Below are positions 33,570 through 42,297 of a DNA stretch of 64,000 nucleotides, piece by piece; the first letter of the stretch is position 1; the number at the start of each line of letters is the position of its first letter. The DNA is from Caenicola sp034331105 (GTDB lineage Bacteria; Synergistota; Synergistia; Synergistales; Synergistaceae). The translations under genes were made by a program, and so were the position numbers. The notes beneath the pieces are model-generated. The model searched no databases. It worked only from the letters and a program-made list of their open reading frames with translations, and was not told where the DNA came from. The stretch is from contig JAXQGB010000014.1 in NCBI GenBank assembly GCA_034331105.1, forward strand, positions 186,001 to 250,000, read 5' to 3'.

Positions 33570-34344
33570 AGGCGACGGCCTCCTTTCCGAGGTATGCCTC
33601 GATCACTTTGCAGTTCGAGCGGATCTCGGCAGGAGTTCCCTCGGCAATAAGCTGGCCGTAGTCAAGTACCCTGATCCATTCAGATACTCCCATGACGACC
33701 TTCATGTCATGCTCTATCAGGAAGATGGTCAGGTTAAATTTATCCCTAATCTGCCTTATAAAATTCATCAGTTCCTGGCTTTCCTGAGGATTCATGCCTG
33801 CCGCAGGCTCGTCAAGCAGAAGGAGTTTGGGTTCCGTTGCCAGCGCCCTTGCGATCTCAAGTCTTCTTTGGGCCCCATAGGGCAGCCCGGTGGCTATCTC
33901 TTTTGAAAGATGGCCCAGACCGACTGCATTGAGCAGTCCCATCGACTTTTCCCTAATCTCACGCTCTTCCCTGAGAAAACCGGGAAGCATGAGGGGAGCT
34001 GTCCACCAAGGCGATTTCTGACGGACCCAGCATGCAGTCATTACATTCTGCAGGACTGTGCCGCCCGCAAAAAGCCTGATATTCTGGAACGTTCTTGCTA
34101 TTCCGGCCTTACAGACATCATGAGGCTTCATGCCTGTAATGTCGTCATCCATGAATATGACTTTTCCCTCTGTGGGGGTGTAAAAGCCGGTTATTATATT
34201 GAAGCAGGTAGTCTTTCCGGCTCCGTTGGGGCCTATCAGACTGGAGATGCTTCCCTCTTCGATCTCTATGTTGAAGTCGCCTACAGCGGTCAGTCCGCCA
34301 AATCTTATCGTTACATTTTCTGTCCTGAGAACGGATCTGCCCAT
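33556..34344 (-). CDS. livG: Branched-chain amino-acid ABC transporter ATPase LivG (system 1)
   Basis: A 262-residue ABC ATPase of the LivG class. Motifs are Walker A GPNGAGKTT (~38-46), a LPYGAQRRLEIARAL signature (~158-172), Walker B LLLLDEPAAGMNP (~177-189) and LIEHDM (~211-216). The conserved NIRLF-type Q-loop region (ARTFQNIRLFAGGTVLQNVM) is LivG-like. It starts directly at the livM stop codon, with GGAGGACGAAT ahead. Confidence 0.95.
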   Translation of the reverse strand: MGRSVLRTENVTIRFGGLTAVGDFNIEIEEGSISSLIGPNGAGKTTCFNIITGFYTPTEGKVIFMDDDITGMKPHDVCKAGIARTFQNIRLFAGGTVLQNVMTACWVRQKSPWWTAPLMLPGFLREEREIREKSMGLLNAVGLGHLSKEIATGLPYGAQRRLEIARALATEPKLLLLDEPAAGMNPQESQELMNFIRQIRDKFNLTIFLIEHDMKVVMGVSEWIRVLDYGQLIAEGTPAEIRSNCKVIEAYLGKEAVACAEN

Positions 34345-35391
34345 CTATTCGTCCTCCTTTTTACTGCTGAATCGTCTGGTAATGCTGTCCCAGCTGAATT
34401 CATACCCTCCTATTATCCCTTCCCTGCGGTATAGGATAATTAAGAGAAGCACCAGTGAGAATATTACCATCCTCATCCCGGGAATGCCGACAAGAACAAA
34501 AGAGCCGATCTCTATTGTGTCTTCCACAAATCTCAGCCACTCAAGGAGCACTGTTATCACGACCGCCCCTACCATTGAACCCGTGATCGAACCCAGTCCC
34601 CCGGCGACAACGATCATTAGGATATTGAACGTCAGCTGAAAGTTGAACATCTTCGGGTCTATCGTAGTGATCAGGCTTCCCATCAGAGCACCTCCGACTC
34701 CTGCAAAAAAAGCGCCCACAGCAAAAGAAATAGCCCTGCACTTGAAAGTATTGATTCCCATCGCCTTTGCAGCCACTTCATCGTCACGTATAGCTCTCAG
34801 ACAGTTTCCGAAATTGCTTGAAAGCAGTTTGACGATCACAAAAAAGGTCAGGACGCACCAGAAATAATTCCAGCCAAGGTTGGCATAGGGGGGTATCCCT
34901 TTTAGCCCCAGTGCCCCGTTTGTGACAGGCGTGATATTTGTAAAGACGACCCTGATTATTTCAGCAAATCCAAGCGTAGCGATCCCAAGATAATCTCCGC
35001 CAAGACGAAGTACCGGAAGCGCGATCAAAAGGCCTAGAAGTGCAGCGATAAGTCCGCCTGCAAGAACAGAGATGAAAAATGGGGCTTCAAGCACTGAGAA
35101 AGGCCAGATTATTGGCTCGAGGATGTACATCATCTCCTTCTGTGCTGCAGGAAGGATGAGGATAGCGCTTACATAGGCACCTATGGCCATAAAACCTGCA
35201 TGCCCCAGCGAGAACATACCCGTAAAACCGTAGATGAGGTTCAGGCTGAGTGCAAGGATCGCGTTCACTGCGATCAGGTTTAGGACCTGGATCTTGTATC
35301 CATCCAGATTTCCATTGGCCCACCAGAGGAAAAGCGCAAGCAGAAGTGTCAGCAGAAGGTTAAGAATGATTTTTGTTTTTTTCTCCATCAT
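34345..35391 (-). CDS. livM: Branched-chain amino-acid ABC transporter permease LivM (system 1)
   Basis: A 348-residue permease with about nine TM helices. It carries the LivM signatures NLIYGFTGMFSLGHAGFMAIGAY (~52-74) and LGFAEIIRVVFTNITPVTNGALGLKGIP (~141-168). AFFAGVGGALMGSL and VAGGLGSITGSMVGAVV hold the ATPase-coupling loop. It forms the membrane channel with LivH. The ATG overlaps the livH stop codon. The C-terminus is charged and cytosolic. Confidence 0.95.
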   Translation of the reverse strand: MMEKKTKIILNLLLTLLLALFLWWANGNLDGYKIQVLNLIAVNAILALSLNLIYGFTGMFSLGHAGFMAIGAYVSAILILPAAQKEMMYILEPIIWPFSVLEAPFFISVLAGGLIAALLGLLIALPVLRLGGDYLGIATLGFAEIIRVVFTNITPVTNGALGLKGIPPYANLGWNYFWCVLTFFVIVKLLSSNFGNCLRAIRDDEVAAKAMGINTFKCRAISFAVGAFFAGVGGALMGSLITTIDPKMFNFQLTFNILMIVVAGGLGSITGSMVGAVVITVLLEWLRFVEDTIEIGSFVLVGIPGMRMVIFSLVLLLIILYRREGIIGGYEFSWDSITRRFSSKKEDE

Positions 35392-36281
35392 ATCTTGTCC
35401 TCCAGTTTTTCTCCCATGAGCCCGGTGGGTTTAACAAAAAGTATCATTATCAGCAGCACAAATGCGAAAGCATCCCTGTAACCAGAAAGCTCCGGGAAGA
35501 AGGCAATTATCATGATCTCTATGAAACCGAGCAAAAGCCCGCCTATCATTGCTCCCTGAACAGAGCCTATACCGCCCAGTACTGCCGCTATAAAGGCTTT
35601 GAATCCCGGGAATACCCCCATAAAAGGATGTATCTGGGGATACCTGAGCGCCCACATTATGCCTGCTGCCGCAGCAAGGGCTGAACCAATGGCGAATGTG
35701 AGAGCTATTATCCTGTCCACTCTCACTCCCATGAGACGAGTAGTTTCTATGTCTTTTGATATTGCCCGCATGGCTAATCCGGGAGGGGTCCTGTAAAGTA
35801 TCCAGAGAAGTCCGGCGACAAGCAGGAAAGAACTCACAGGAACAAATATTGCCAGGGGAAGGATCCTTATATTGCCAAACTGCATGACAGTTACAAGCAT
35901 TTCAAGCCTGGGCATCGGTTTGGGAACTCCCGTAAAGAGGACCAGGCATATATTTTCAATAAAAAATGAGACTCCTATAGCGCTTATCAGAGCAGATATC
36001 CTTGGCGCATCTCTTAAGGGCCTGTAGGCGATACGGTCTACCATTACACCGAAAAGGGCAGTACCTGCAATAGAAAGGACGACCGCCGCTACCCATGGAA
36101 GATTAAGGAGAGTGATCCCAAAAAAGACGAAATAGGCGCTTATCATGAAGATGTCGCCGTGAGCAAAATTGATGAGCCTAAGAATTCCGTAAACCATAGT
36201 ATAACCAATGGCGATAAGGCCATAGAGGCTTCCCAGCGTCAACGCGTTGAATGAGTGCTGAATAAACATATCCAATGTCAT
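35388..36281 (-). CDS. livH: Branched-chain amino-acid ABC transporter permease LivH (system 1)
   Basis: A 297-residue permease with eight or so TM segments. It has the LivH signatures ALTLGSLYGLIAIGYTMVYGILRLINFAHGD (~13-43) and AVLGGIGSVQGAMIGGLLLGFIE (~228-250, coupling loop). It partners LivM. A hairpin at 36301-36329 separates it from the binding-protein gene upstream. GGAGAATAGTT precedes the ATG. Confidence 0.95.
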   Translation of the reverse strand: MTLDMFIQHSFNALTLGSLYGLIAIGYTMVYGILRLINFAHGDIFMISAYFVFFGITLLNLPWVAAVVLSIAGTALFGVMVDRIAYRPLRDAPRISALISAIGVSFFIENICLVLFTGVPKPMPRLEMLVTVMQFGNIRILPLAIFVPVSSFLLVAGLLWILYRTPPGLAMRAISKDIETTRLMGVRVDRIIALTFAIGSALAAAAGIMWALRYPQIHPFMGVFPGFKAFIAAVLGGIGSVQGAMIGGLLLGFIEIMIIAFFPELSGYRDAFAFVLLIMILFVKPTGLMGEKLEDKI

Positions 36282-36300
36282 AACTATTCTCCCCGCTCTC

Positions 36301-36329
36301 GAAAAAGGGGAGGGATATACCCTCCCCTC
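36301..36329 (-). terminator. Attenuating hairpin between binding-protein gene and livH (system 1)
   Basis: On the minus strand AGGGGAGGG (36320-36328) pairs with CCCTCCCCT (36306-36314) around a 5-nt loop, followed by five T. It is placed so that only part of the transcripts continue into livHMGF, giving excess binding protein. Confidence 0.7.
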
Positions 36330-36355
36330 ATTTTAGGAGCTTAAGTCAATATTAT

Positions 36356-37489
36356 TTATTTAGGTTCAACTACGGTAAGGAATATCCTCTTCCCGTTTTT
36401 GATCTGCATAATGCCGACAGATTTCTCTGCGTCATGGGAAGCGTTGATCGTAGTGTTTCCTGTGACTCCGGGGAAATTCTTTGTAGCTGCGATAGCGGCT
36501 GTTATCTTTTCGGGATCCGTGCTGTTAGCACGCTTGATGGCATCGAGGATAAGCATGTAACTGTCATAACCGCAGGCTGTAAGTGCGTTAGGATCTTTGC
36601 CCGGGAAAGCCTTCTTCCAGTTTTCTGTGAATTTCTTGGCTATGGGGCTCATGTTTGGCATTTCAGGAGCGTAAGCGAACGTGGTGTAGCTGAAACCTTC
36701 GACAGAATCGCCGCCAATTTTGACTATTTCGGGGTTGTCCATGGCATCGCCGCCAAGGATCTTGAACTTGGCGCCAAGTTCTCTTGCCTGACGCATGATG
36801 ATCGCACCTTCGGCAAAATTGGCAGGGATGTAAAGGACATCGGGGTTCTTGCTGATGATCTCTGTCAGCTGGGCTGTGAAATCCTGGTCACCCTTCTGGT
36901 AGTTGAGTTTTGAAACAATTTTCCCGCCGTTCTTGGTGAAATTACGCTCAAAGAACGAAGCAAGACCTACGCTGTAGTCCTCTGTGACTTCGATAAGACA
37001 GGCTGCAGTCTTGGCTTTCAGCTCTTCCTTCGCAAAGGCGGCTGCGCCTGCTCCCTGGAAGGGGTCAATGAAGCAAACGCGGAAAACATATTTTTTGCCC
37101 TGTGTTACGAGCGGGTTGGTGCAGGAAGTTCCTACCATGGGTATACGCGCCTTCTCTGCAACTTCTCCGCCGGCCATGGCAAGGGAAGATCCATATGTGC
37201 CTATTATGGCGTTGACTTTTTCCTTATCGACAAGCCTTTTGACTGCATTTGCAGCCTCAACTTTGTCACTCTTGTTGTCAACAAATATGATCTCTACTTT
37301 TTTGCCCAATACGGTCGGGGCTTCTTTATGAGCCAGTTTCACACCATCAAGCTCAAGCTGTCCACCGATGGCGTTTCCTCCTGTTACAGGGAGGTAAACT
37401 CCAATTTTCACCGTATCCGCTGCCATAGCCATTCCGGCCATGACAAGTACAACACAAAAAGCCACTAAAATTTTCTTCGTTAACTTCAC
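36356..37489 (-). CDS. Branched-chain amino-acid ABC transporter substrate-binding protein (system 1)
   Basis: A 377-residue periplasmic Leu/Ile/Val-type binding protein (Peripla_BP_6 fold). A signal peptide (KKILVAFCVVLVMAGMAMA, cleavage before ADTVKIG ~21) has no lipobox Cys. Family blocks are GVYLPVTGGNAIGGQLELDGVKLA (~26-49), NAIIGTYGSSLAMAGGEVAEKARIPMVGTS, and GGDAMDNPEI. GTG 37489 is the start with AGAGGG upstream. A longer reading frame (to 37561) would disrupt the signal peptide. The true ligand may be Leu/Ile/Val or another amino acid or amide. Confidence 0.93.
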   Translation of the reverse strand: MKLTKKILVAFCVVLVMAGMAMAADTVKIGVYLPVTGGNAIGGQLELDGVKLAHKEAPTVLGKKVEIIFVDNKSDKVEAANAVKRLVDKEKVNAIIGTYGSSLAMAGGEVAEKARIPMVGTSCTNPLVTQGKKYVFRVCFIDPFQGAGAAAFAKEELKAKTAACLIEVTEDYSVGLASFFERNFTKNGGKIVSKLNYQKGDQDFTAQLTEIISKNPDVLYIPANFAEGAIIMRQARELGAKFKILGGDAMDNPEIVKIGGDSVEGFSYTTFAYAPEMPNMSPIAKKFTENWKKAFPGKDPNALTACGYDSYMLILDAIKRANSTDPEKITAAIAATKNFPGVTGNTTINASHDAEKSVGIMQIKNGKRIFLTVVEPK

Positions 37490-37560
37490 TGCAGAACACC
37501 CTCTTCTCAACTGGATTTTTAGATTACAGAAGCCGTAAAAATTGTGCCTATGCGCCGACA

Positions 37561-37589
37561 ATTATAACTCATTCAATGATCTTTTTCAC
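37561..37589 (-). promoter_or_regulatory. Possible promoter of LIV operon 1
   Basis: A perfect TATAAT (37561-37566) lies 72 bp upstream of the binding-protein start on the minus strand. The -35 region (about 37584-37589, GTGAAA) is weak, so strength or position is uncertain. Confidence 0.35.
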
Positions 37590-37591
37590 CA

Positions 37592-38290
37592 TTATCCTCT
37601 CACCTTTATGCCGGGGAATTTTTCCCTCAACTTCTCGGCATCTGCTGCAGGAAACGCGCAGTATCCGGGATCAAGGCAGTTGACAGGTCTGAAGGCCTGT
37701 ATTACCCAATGATCGTCATCTTCCAGTTGTTTTCTTATCTCGTTCATATCTTCGATCGTAAGCAGTGCATCTATAAAAGTGGTCCTGAATTCATAAGCAG
37801 AAACTGACCTTTTGATCATATCGATGCTTCTCTTAATACTCTCGGGATCAACCTCAACACCTGTAACTCTCTTAAGAGACTCCTTATTTAGAGGAGCTTT
37901 CACATCCATTGCAACGTGATCTGCCAGTCCATCTTCAAGCACTTTGCCCAGTATGTCCGGCATCGATCCGTTCGTGTCAAGCTTTACGCTAATATTCAAG
38001 TCCTTCATCATTCTGAGGAAATCGAAAAGTCCATCCCATAAACAGGGCTCACCTCCTGTCAGGACCACCCCGTCAAGAAAATTTATTCTTCTGCGAATGT
38101 CATGAATGATAACGCTCAATTCGATCGGGTCTGCCTTTTGGAGGACAAGTTCACTGTTGTGGCACCATGGGCATCTGAAATTGCATCCGGAAGTAAAGAC
38201 TACTGCGGATACATGGCCGTCCCAGTCTAAAAAAGATGCGGGGAGATACCCCCCCGCAGAATAACGTTTCATCTCATCAGCCCTAGTCAT
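37592..38290 (-). CDS. nrdG: Anaerobic ribonucleotide reductase activating protein
   Basis: A 232-residue radical SAM enzyme that installs the glycyl radical on NrdD. The 4Fe-4S motif is C-N-F-R-C-P-W-C (CxxxCxxC, ~32-39), followed by the SAM-binding GGEPCLW (~78-84). The N-terminal GGYLPASFLDWDGHVSAVVFTSG is typical of this subfamily. The ATG at 38290 overlaps the nrdD stop codon (ATGA); a second ATG at 38272 with AGGG upstream is possible. Third gene of the nrdR-nrdD-nrdG operon. Confidence 0.92.
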   Translation of the reverse strand: MTRADEMKRYSAGGYLPASFLDWDGHVSAVVFTSGCNFRCPWCHNSELVLQKADPIELSVIIHDIRRRINFLDGVVLTGGEPCLWDGLFDFLRMMKDLNISVKLDTNGSMPDILGKVLEDGLADHVAMDVKAPLNKESLKRVTGVEVDPESIKRSIDMIKRSVSAYEFRTTFIDALLTIEDMNEIRKQLEDDDHWVIQAFRPVNCLDPGYCAFPAADAEKLREKFPGIKVRG

Positions 38291-40422
38291 GCCGGAGCTT
38301 TTACCGGTCCCCTGGCCCTGTCCCTGAGTTCTCCTCTTTTGCCTGCATTCCATGAGGAAGTCCGTGTAAAATAACCGGTCACTCTTGTTATGCCGTCAAC
38401 ATTATCGGAGCCGCATCTTGAGCAGGAATCAGAAAGTCCTCTCTCGATATGGTTGCACTCGTTGCATATGGTGAATTCGGGGCTGAATGCCACCTGGGCA
38501 TTTTCTGAATGCCTGAATGTCTTGATGACGAACGAAGCAAGAGCCTTGGGATCCGGTTTATGTTCTCCCATCCAGACATGGGTGATGGCACCGGCCTTTA
38601 TCATAGGATGAAGCACACCCTCCCTCGTCACTTTGTCGATCGGGTCCTGTACCAGTTTGTAGTTGAGATGAGTGCTGTTTGTGTAGTATATTTCGCCTGT
38701 TTCGAAACTGCCTTTGATATACTTGCGTGCGATATCGGGATAGGCCCGCAGGTCAAGCTTCGCAAAACGAAGCGCTGTGCTTTCCGCCGGCGTCTGTTCA
38801 AGGACGATCTTTAGTCCAAGTCTTTCCGACAGCTGCTGGCACTTGAGGTCCATATACTGTATGACCGCTTTGCCGAGCTGTTCCGCATGCTCGCTCTCGT
38901 GAAGCTCGCATCCTGTAACTGCCTCTACCATTTCATTCAGCCCGAGTATCCCAATAAGATGGCTGGCCTTTCTCATCCTAAGATAGCCTTCGTCATCATG
39001 TGAGACGCATAGAGCTGCAAGAGGCCCCTGCAGGCCAAGGTCAAGAATGCTCTTTATAAAAGCCCTTTTCTGCAGATGCGCTTTCGCGGCCAGTTCCATT
39101 TCTTCGTCTATTATCTCAAAAAGGGCTTCTTCATCGCCATTGCACCTGTATGCCGCTCTCGGGAGGTTCAAAGTGACATTTTGAAGAGCACAGTAGCGCA
39201 TCTTCCATGGATGCTTTGCCTCGTCAAGATCCTCCGGAGTCAGCTCGAAAGATAGCCTGCAGCATTCCGAAAGCTTTGCTACACCACCGCGGTCAAAAAC
39301 AAAGTAAGTGTTGCCCTTCTCTGAAGAAAGCTCGCACGCCTGGTCCAGGAATTCTTCCCATCCGGGTTCCTTAAAGAAATAATCAGTGATGTGGAGCAGT
39401 GGTTTTGGGAAGAAGAATGGTTGTCCCCTGCTGTCGCCGCTCATGTATACATCAAAAAGCGCCTTTACAAACAATTTTGACTCGGCATCGTAATCAGCAT
39501 AGGTCTTGCCGGTGAATTTTCCTCCCGGGCCTATAGCGGGAACGTCCCTGAAATGGTTGGGGATCTCATAATAGAGATTTATATCTGTAAATGCCACCTG
39601 CCCTCCCCTGCCTCCGGCCAGCTGGTTGAATTCAAATATCAGCTGCTGCGCGAGCTGCTTGTGCTGTTCATATGTCCATCCGACAAGGTAGGGTGCAAAG
39701 TACATGTTGATCGCATCCCATCCTATCGCTCCCGCAAAATGATTCTGCAGTACAGAAGTCATTTTAAGTATGTGGGCAAGAAGGACGTCCGCATGCTTCG
39801 CCGGATTGGACACGCTTGTTATGGAAGGGATATTTAGGCCATATCGGGCAACATACGCAACGCTCTGCCCTGAACAATAAGGACGGTTGACCATGCCTAG
39901 GTCGTGGAGATGGATATCTCCCTTGAGGTGGGCGTCAGCTATATCTTTTGTAAAGACTTTCGTAAGGGCATACTCTTTAAGGACCATCTCTGCGATGGAT
40001 AAATTTATGGATTCAGGATTATGGCTTGTATTGCTGTTTTCTTTATTTTTGGTCAGCATCATCTTCTCAAGGTCGTGAACAGGGAGACCTATCCTGCTGT
40101 GATCGGCCAGTTTTGCTCCCAGTCCCCTCTGGAAAAGTTTTACATTGACCATTTCACGGATGATCGTTGTAGTTACATGGCTTCTCTCAAACCTGAGAAG
40201 TTCCTCTTCGACCTCTAGGGCTATACCTTCAGCAGTAGCCGGATCAACTCCCGCTTCGATTATCAGTGCGTCTCTTATCCTGCTGGCATCCCAGGGCGAA
40301 CTTTCTTCCTGGGCAAGCGCATCGACCATCAGGGCAAGGTCAGTCGACTCCCCCTGTTTTTCAAAAATTTTTCCCTGCTTGCCGAAAAATGACCCCGGTT
40401 CATGTAATGCATCATTTGCCAT
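38287..40422 (-). CDS. nrdD: Anaerobic (class III) ribonucleoside-triphosphate reductase
   Basis: A 711-residue glycyl-radical enzyme making dNTPs without oxygen. The catalytic barrel spans ~130-640. The C-terminus has a zinc site with two CxxC pairs (C-N-E-C ... C-S-R-C, ~655-675), followed by RVTGYFTRTSSWNAGKRGELRDR, where the Gly of TGYF is the likely radical site. The N-terminus (~45-120, DASRIRDALIIEAGV) resembles the latter part of an ATP-cone but lacks the VxKRDG nucleotide motif, so allosteric dATP control may be reduced. It overlaps the nrdR 3' end by 11 bp. Confidence 0.95.
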   Translation of the reverse strand: MANDALHEPGSFFGKQGKIFEKQGESTDLALMVDALAQEESSPWDASRIRDALIIEAGVDPATAEGIALEVEEELLRFERSHVTTTIIREMVNVKLFQRGLGAKLADHSRIGLPVHDLEKMMLTKNKENSNTSHNPESINLSIAEMVLKEYALTKVFTKDIADAHLKGDIHLHDLGMVNRPYCSGQSVAYVARYGLNIPSITSVSNPAKHADVLLAHILKMTSVLQNHFAGAIGWDAINMYFAPYLVGWTYEQHKQLAQQLIFEFNQLAGGRGGQVAFTDINLYYEIPNHFRDVPAIGPGGKFTGKTYADYDAESKLFVKALFDVYMSGDSRGQPFFFPKPLLHITDYFFKEPGWEEFLDQACELSSEKGNTYFVFDRGGVAKLSECCRLSFELTPEDLDEAKHPWKMRYCALQNVTLNLPRAAYRCNGDEEALFEIIDEEMELAAKAHLQKRAFIKSILDLGLQGPLAALCVSHDDEGYLRMRKASHLIGILGLNEMVEAVTGCELHESEHAEQLGKAVIQYMDLKCQQLSERLGLKIVLEQTPAESTALRFAKLDLRAYPDIARKYIKGSFETGEIYYTNSTHLNYKLVQDPIDKVTREGVLHPMIKAGAITHVWMGEHKPDPKALASFVIKTFRHSENAQVAFSPEFTICNECNHIERGLSDSCSRCGSDNVDGITRVTGYFTRTSSWNAGKRGELRDRARGPVKAPA

Positions 40423-40891
40423 TACGATGTGCCTCCTTGTCCTCCAGTAGTTTTGCTATTTCATGGGTAAAGCTGGAGATATCTGTAAATTCTCTGTATA
40501 CGGACGCAAACCTTACGTATGCGACTTTGTCTATCTTCCTGAGCTCTTCCGCAGCGTATTCACCTATAACGGACGTTGGAACTTCTCCCTGTCCGCCGCC
40601 GCGTACTTTTGCCTCAACGTTTGCGACTGCCTCTTCTATCCTTTCAAGAGGAACCGCCAGTTTTTCACAAGCCCTCTGGAGCCCTTTCATCAGCTTTCCT
40701 CTGTCAAAAGCTTCCCTGCTTCCGTCTTTCTTAACGACCCAAAGATAATTCTTCTCCTCGAGCCTCTCGTAAGTTGTAAAGCGATTCTGGCATTCAGGGC
40801 ATTCGCGCCTTCTCCGGTTGACTCTGCCTTCATCAGTACTCCTAGTTTCTATCACTCTTGTTTCAAGCGCACCGCAGACCGGACAGCGCAT
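40412..40891 (-). CDS. nrdR: Transcriptional repressor NrdR
   Basis: A 159-residue regulator of ribonucleotide reductase genes. The N-terminal zinc ribbon is MRCPVCG...RRRECPECQNRFTTYER (~1-46). An ATP-cone (VVKKDGSREAFDRGKLMKGLQRACEKL, ~54-80) that senses ATP/dATP follows. It lies first in an operon with nrdD and nrdG, and two NrdR-box-like sites lie 16-58 bp upstream, so it likely represses its own operon. Length and motifs are standard. Confidence 0.97.
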   Translation of the reverse strand: MRCPVCGALETRVIETRSTDEGRVNRRRRECPECQNRFTTYERLEEKNYLWVVKKDGSREAFDRGKLMKGLQRACEKLAVPLERIEEAVANVEAKVRGGGQGEVPTSVIGEYAAEELRKIDKVAYVRFASVYREFTDISSFTHEIAKLLEDKEAHRNGK

Positions 40892-40906
40892 TAGACATCC
40901 CCCCTG

Positions 40907-40949
40907 ACACTATATGTAACGGTTTTTCAAGTATAACACTAGATATGGG
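40907..40949 (-). promoter_or_regulatory. Promoter of nrdRDG with two candidate NrdR boxes
   Basis: A -10 TATACT (40930-40935) is seen on the minus strand with a weak -35 (TTTTCA, 17-bp spacer). Two sequences like the NrdR box ACACTATATATTGTGT lie at 40907-40920 (ACACTATATGTAAC) and 40936-40949 (ACACTAGATATGGG). They flank the -10 box with starts 29 bp apart, near the usual 31-32 bp. Confidence 0.6.
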
Positions 40950-41026
40950 GATTGAAAATGCAAAAAAATAATATATTTTATGTTTTTAAATAAATAGCTG
41001 GAATGCAAAATAATATACTCCAAAGA

Positions 41027-41057
41027 TAAAAACGGGCCTGCCTTGAGCCCGTTTTAT
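41027..41057 (-). terminator. Terminator after the class V aminotransferase gene
   Basis: ATAAAACGGGC and GCCCGTTTTAT form a perfect stem around a 9-nt loop. T-rich arms on both strands make it usable in both directions. It lies 32 bp beyond the aminotransferase stop. Confidence 0.75.
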
Positions 41058-41088
41058 CTGACCAGACAAGTATATGGCAGGTTCGAAA

Positions 41089-42171
41089 TTATTTGTTCAA
41101 CACTTTTTCAAGGACATCCATGCCTTTTTTCACAATCTCCATGTTCGCCTGTGATCCCATATGGCCTATTCTGAAAACTTTCCCTGCAAGAAGGCCATAG
41201 CTTCCGCCTGCTCCCATCCCATGCTCTCTGAGCGATCCGTCCAGCTGCGCCCAGGTCCATCCTGAAGGTATTTTGACTGCTGTAACTGTAGGAGAGGCCA
41301 GTGTAATGTCTTTTGCGTAAAGCTCAAGACCCATCGCGATGATCCTTGAACGGCAGTATTCTGCGGCCTCTCTGTGCCTTCTGAAGGAATTTTCGAGTCC
41401 TTCCTCGAGCAGAGATCTAAGGGAAAGGTTCATTGCGGCATTAGCGTGCCAGTTGTGAGTGCAGGGCATTTCCATTTTTTCTTCCGCGTTCCTCCATGGC
41501 AGGACGGCATCATATCCGGCATAATTTACTTTCTCTGCTGCCCTCCAGGCCTTTTCACTCATGGTCAGCACAGAAAGGTCCGGCAGCAATGAAAGGCATT
41601 TCTGACTTCCGAGAAGCCCAAGATCTATTCCCCACTCGTCGACCTTCACTTCCGCTCCGCCGGCGCTTGCTACAAAATCCACACAGAAGAGTGCTCCGCT
41701 CTCTTTTATCATCGTGGCGATTTTTCCTATAGGATTGAGCAGCCCGCTGGGGGTTTCGCAGTGGACCGCTGTCACAACATCGGGCCTGAAAGAAGCCAGT
41801 TCGGTCTTTAAGATACTTTCGTCGATAAAACTTCCATCCTCAGCCTCGATATATCTTACTTCCGCACCCAGAGATCCTGCCATCTCACCAAGACCATGTC
41901 CAAAAAGTCCGTTCGAAAGTGTCAGCACCCTGTCTTTAGGTTTAACTGTGCTTTTAAGGGCGCCCCAAAGGACGAGCATCGCTTCTCCCGACTGTATGGT
42001 CACACTGTTTTCTGTATTTAATATTTTTTTGAGTAAACTTTGATTCTCCTTGAGCAGATCATAGAAATCTTTTTCCAGGTCAGAACTCCCGAAATCTGTC
42101 ATATATGCTTCTCTGAATCTGGCCGGTACAGAGACCGGGCCGGGTATCAACGGTATCTTATAAGTTTTCAT
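41089..42171 (-). CDS. Class V aminotransferase (alanine/serine-glyoxylate aminotransferase-like)
   Basis: A 360-residue PLP enzyme. The N-terminal IPLIPGPVSVP (~5-15) is typical of the AGT/SGAT family. PLP contacts are seen in QSGEAMLVLWGAL (~62-74) and CVDFVASAGG (~170-179), with the Schiff-base lysine in LLGSQKCLSLLP (~194-205). The C-terminal domain ends with VFRIGHMG, where Arg binds the substrate carboxylate. It probably moves amino groups between alanine or serine and a keto acid such as glyoxylate. ATG 42171 has AAAGGAG 8 bp ahead. Monocistronic. Confidence 0.85.
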   Translation of the reverse strand: MKTYKIPLIPGPVSVPARFREAYMTDFGSSDLEKDFYDLLKENQSLLKKILNTENSVTIQSGEAMLVLWGALKSTVKPKDRVLTLSNGLFGHGLGEMAGSLGAEVRYIEAEDGSFIDESILKTELASFRPDVVTAVHCETPSGLLNPIGKIATMIKESGALFCVDFVASAGGAEVKVDEWGIDLGLLGSQKCLSLLPDLSVLTMSEKAWRAAEKVNYAGYDAVLPWRNAEEKMEMPCTHNWHANAAMNLSLRSLLEEGLENSFRRHREAAEYCRSRIIAMGLELYAKDITLASPTVTAVKIPSGWTWAQLDGSLREHGMGAGGSYGLLAGKVFRIGHMGSQANMEIVKKGMDVLEKVLNK

Positions 42172-42250
42172 CGATAACACTCCTTTCAATACTTTCAACT
42201 ACGGGAAAGGCAAAAAAAATTCTTGTCTTCTTATTATCTCCCTAAAATGC

Positions 42251-42280
42251 AAAAAAATGCCGAACCTGCGTCCGGCATTT
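42251..42280 (-). terminator. Terminator after yqeY
   Basis: On the minus strand AAATGCCGG (42272-42280) pairs with CGGCATTT (42255-42262) around a short loop, followed by a run of T (42251-42257). Confidence 0.85.
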
Positions 42281-42297
42281 TTATTTGTTCGTCTGGT

